64,000 nt of DNA from Salipiger sp. H15 (lineage in GTDB: Bacteria > Pseudomonadota > Alphaproteobacteria > Rhodobacterales > Rhodobacteraceae): positions 620,001 to 684,000 of the forward strand of contig NZ_CP123384.1 of the NCBI RefSeq assembly GCF_040409955.1. Reading direction: 5' to 3'. The notes beneath the pieces were generated by a model. That model was not told the DNA's origin and ran no database searches. It saw nothing but the letters and a program-made list of their open reading frames with translations. Both the position numbers and the translations under genes were made by a program. Shown here piece by piece: positions 63,341 to 64,000 of this stretch. The first letter of the stretch is position 1, and every line of letters begins with the position of its first letter.

Positions 63341-64000
63341 TCAGGCCAGGCCGGGCAGCGCGGCCTGCTGCGCCTCGACGAGCGCGATGTTCTCCAGCCC
63401 CGGCACATCCGCCGCCGGCAGCACCGCGAGAACCTCGCCATCGGCGCAGATCTCGGTCATCTCCGGATCGGTTTCGCTCGCGCGCAGCTCCAGCGCCGGC
63501 GCCGCGCCTCCCTGCCCGGACCATACGACCACCAGCTGGTCCTGCTGCGGATCGAAATCCACCAGCTCCGCGGGTGCGCCGCCGGAGATCCAGTCGCCAA
63601 GGAAAAACGTGTCCTCCCCCTCGCCGCCGCTGGCCACGTCGCCACGCCCGATCCAGAGCGTATCCTCCCCCGCGCCGCCGTTGAGGTAATCCGTCCCGTC
63701 CGCATCCCCGCCGGTCCCGTCCGGTTCGACGCCCGAAAGCAGGTCGTTCCCGCTGCCGGCGAACAGCGTGTCCGAGCCCAGCCCGCCGATCAGCGTGTCA
63801 TCGCCCTCGCGCCCATGCAGCGCATCCTGCCCCACCCCGCCCAGCAGCAGGTCGGCACCAAGCCCGCCCTGCGCCTCGTCGTCGCCCTCGCCGCCGTCGA
63901 GCGTGCCGCCGCCGTCATGGGCGTAGAGCAGGTCGTCCCCCGGCCCGCCCTGCAGCAGGTCGGCTCCCGCATCGCCGTGCAGCGTGTCGTTGCCCGCGCC
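63341..64000 (-). CDS. RTX-type calcium-binding protein, C-terminal part only
   Basis: The last 219 residues of a larger protein whose N-terminus lies beyond the right edge. From the edge the frame reads repeated GGxGxDxL nonapeptides (GAGNDTLHGDAGADLLQGG, GGPGDDLLYAHDGGGTLDGG, GGLGADLLLGGVGQDALHG, GGLGSDTLFAGSGNDLL). These form a calcium-bound parallel beta-roll. A non-repeat C-terminal part with FDPQQDQLVVVW is likely the type I secretion signal region. Substrate domain and function are not visible. Confidence 0.9.
   Translation of the reverse strand, partial: GAGNDTLHGDAGADLLQGGPGDDLLYAHDGGGTLDGGEGDDEAQGGLGADLLLGGVGQDALHGREGDDTLIGGLGSDTLFAGSGNDLLSGVEPDGTGGDADGTDYLNGGAGEDTLWIGRGDVASGGEGEDTFFLGDWISGGAPAELVDFDPQQDQLVVVWSGQGGAAPALELRASETDPEMTEICADGEVLAVLPAADVPGLENIALVEAQQAALPGLA

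Overview
The window is a GC-rich stretch of an alphaproteobacterial chromosome, almost certainly from the family Rhodobacteraceae (Roseobacter/Salipiger/Rhodobacter relatives). This follows from the gene content: the ethylmalonyl-CoA-pathway genes mch and mcl2 directly upstream of sdhCDAB, a petP-petR regulator pair, taurine:pyruvate aminotransferase beside a taurine ABC transporter, a CenR-like response regulator, and the dxs-ispA-xseB-deacetylase cluster. Coding density is very high, with many 1-4 base start/stop overlaps. I saw no tRNA, rRNA, CRISPR array, insertion sequence, prophage or integrase.

Layout. 1-7 kb (minus strand): sdhCDAB with a small lipoprotein gene between sdhA and sdhB, preceded by mch, a DUF1737 gene, an NnrU-like membrane protein and mcl2. 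7-11.4 kb (plus): a small secreted protein and a four-gene osmoprotectant ABC transporter in the order of E. coli yehZYXW. 11.7-22 kb (plus): mdh, sucC, sucD, sucA, sucB, two small genes and lpdA, so half of the TCA cycle lies in one block. 22-28.3 kb: an SDR gene with an internal deletion, a YdeI/DUF1801 gene, a Tat-exported intradiol-dioxygenase-like protein, then a PPOX-plsC-ftsX-ftsE cluster divergent from a zinc-ribbon membrane protein. 28.4-34 kb: tauABC divergent from tpa, and a GNAT gene. 34-38.6 kb: HU, AMP nucleosidase, topoisomerase IB, a lipoprotein lytic transglycosylase and a YeeZ-like protein. 38.7-45.2 kb (minus): queC-queD-queE-queF (queuosine), then the deacetylase-like gene, xseB, ispA and dxs. 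45.3-54.2 kb: petP-petR, ilvE, an Aer-like PAS protein and a spermidine/putrescine-type ABC operon with two unusually large permeases. 54.7-59.8 kb: argE, an L,D-transpeptidase-like gene, ribA, a cenR-like regulator, a probable small RNA and an unknown gene. 59.9-64 kb: pnp, a DUF gene, rpsO and the C-terminal part of an RTX protein.

The strongest non-coding observation is a matched regulatory signature. The sdhC and sucC promoters both carry two GTGATCAC palindromes 20-21 bp apart, flanked by the same GCTTTTT tract, in the same orientation and at a similar distance from the start codon. This suggests one dimeric regulator controlling both TCA operons. Other items worth a second look are a small-RNA-like unit with a U6 terminator after the cenR-like gene, a four-copy dispersed GC-rich element always just 3' of genes, the oversized permeases of the polyamine-type and taurine transporters, a permease with no usable ATG/GTG/TTG start, two lipoyl domains in SucB, a split rpsO/pnp locus, and an 8-base element complementary to the queC ribosome binding site.
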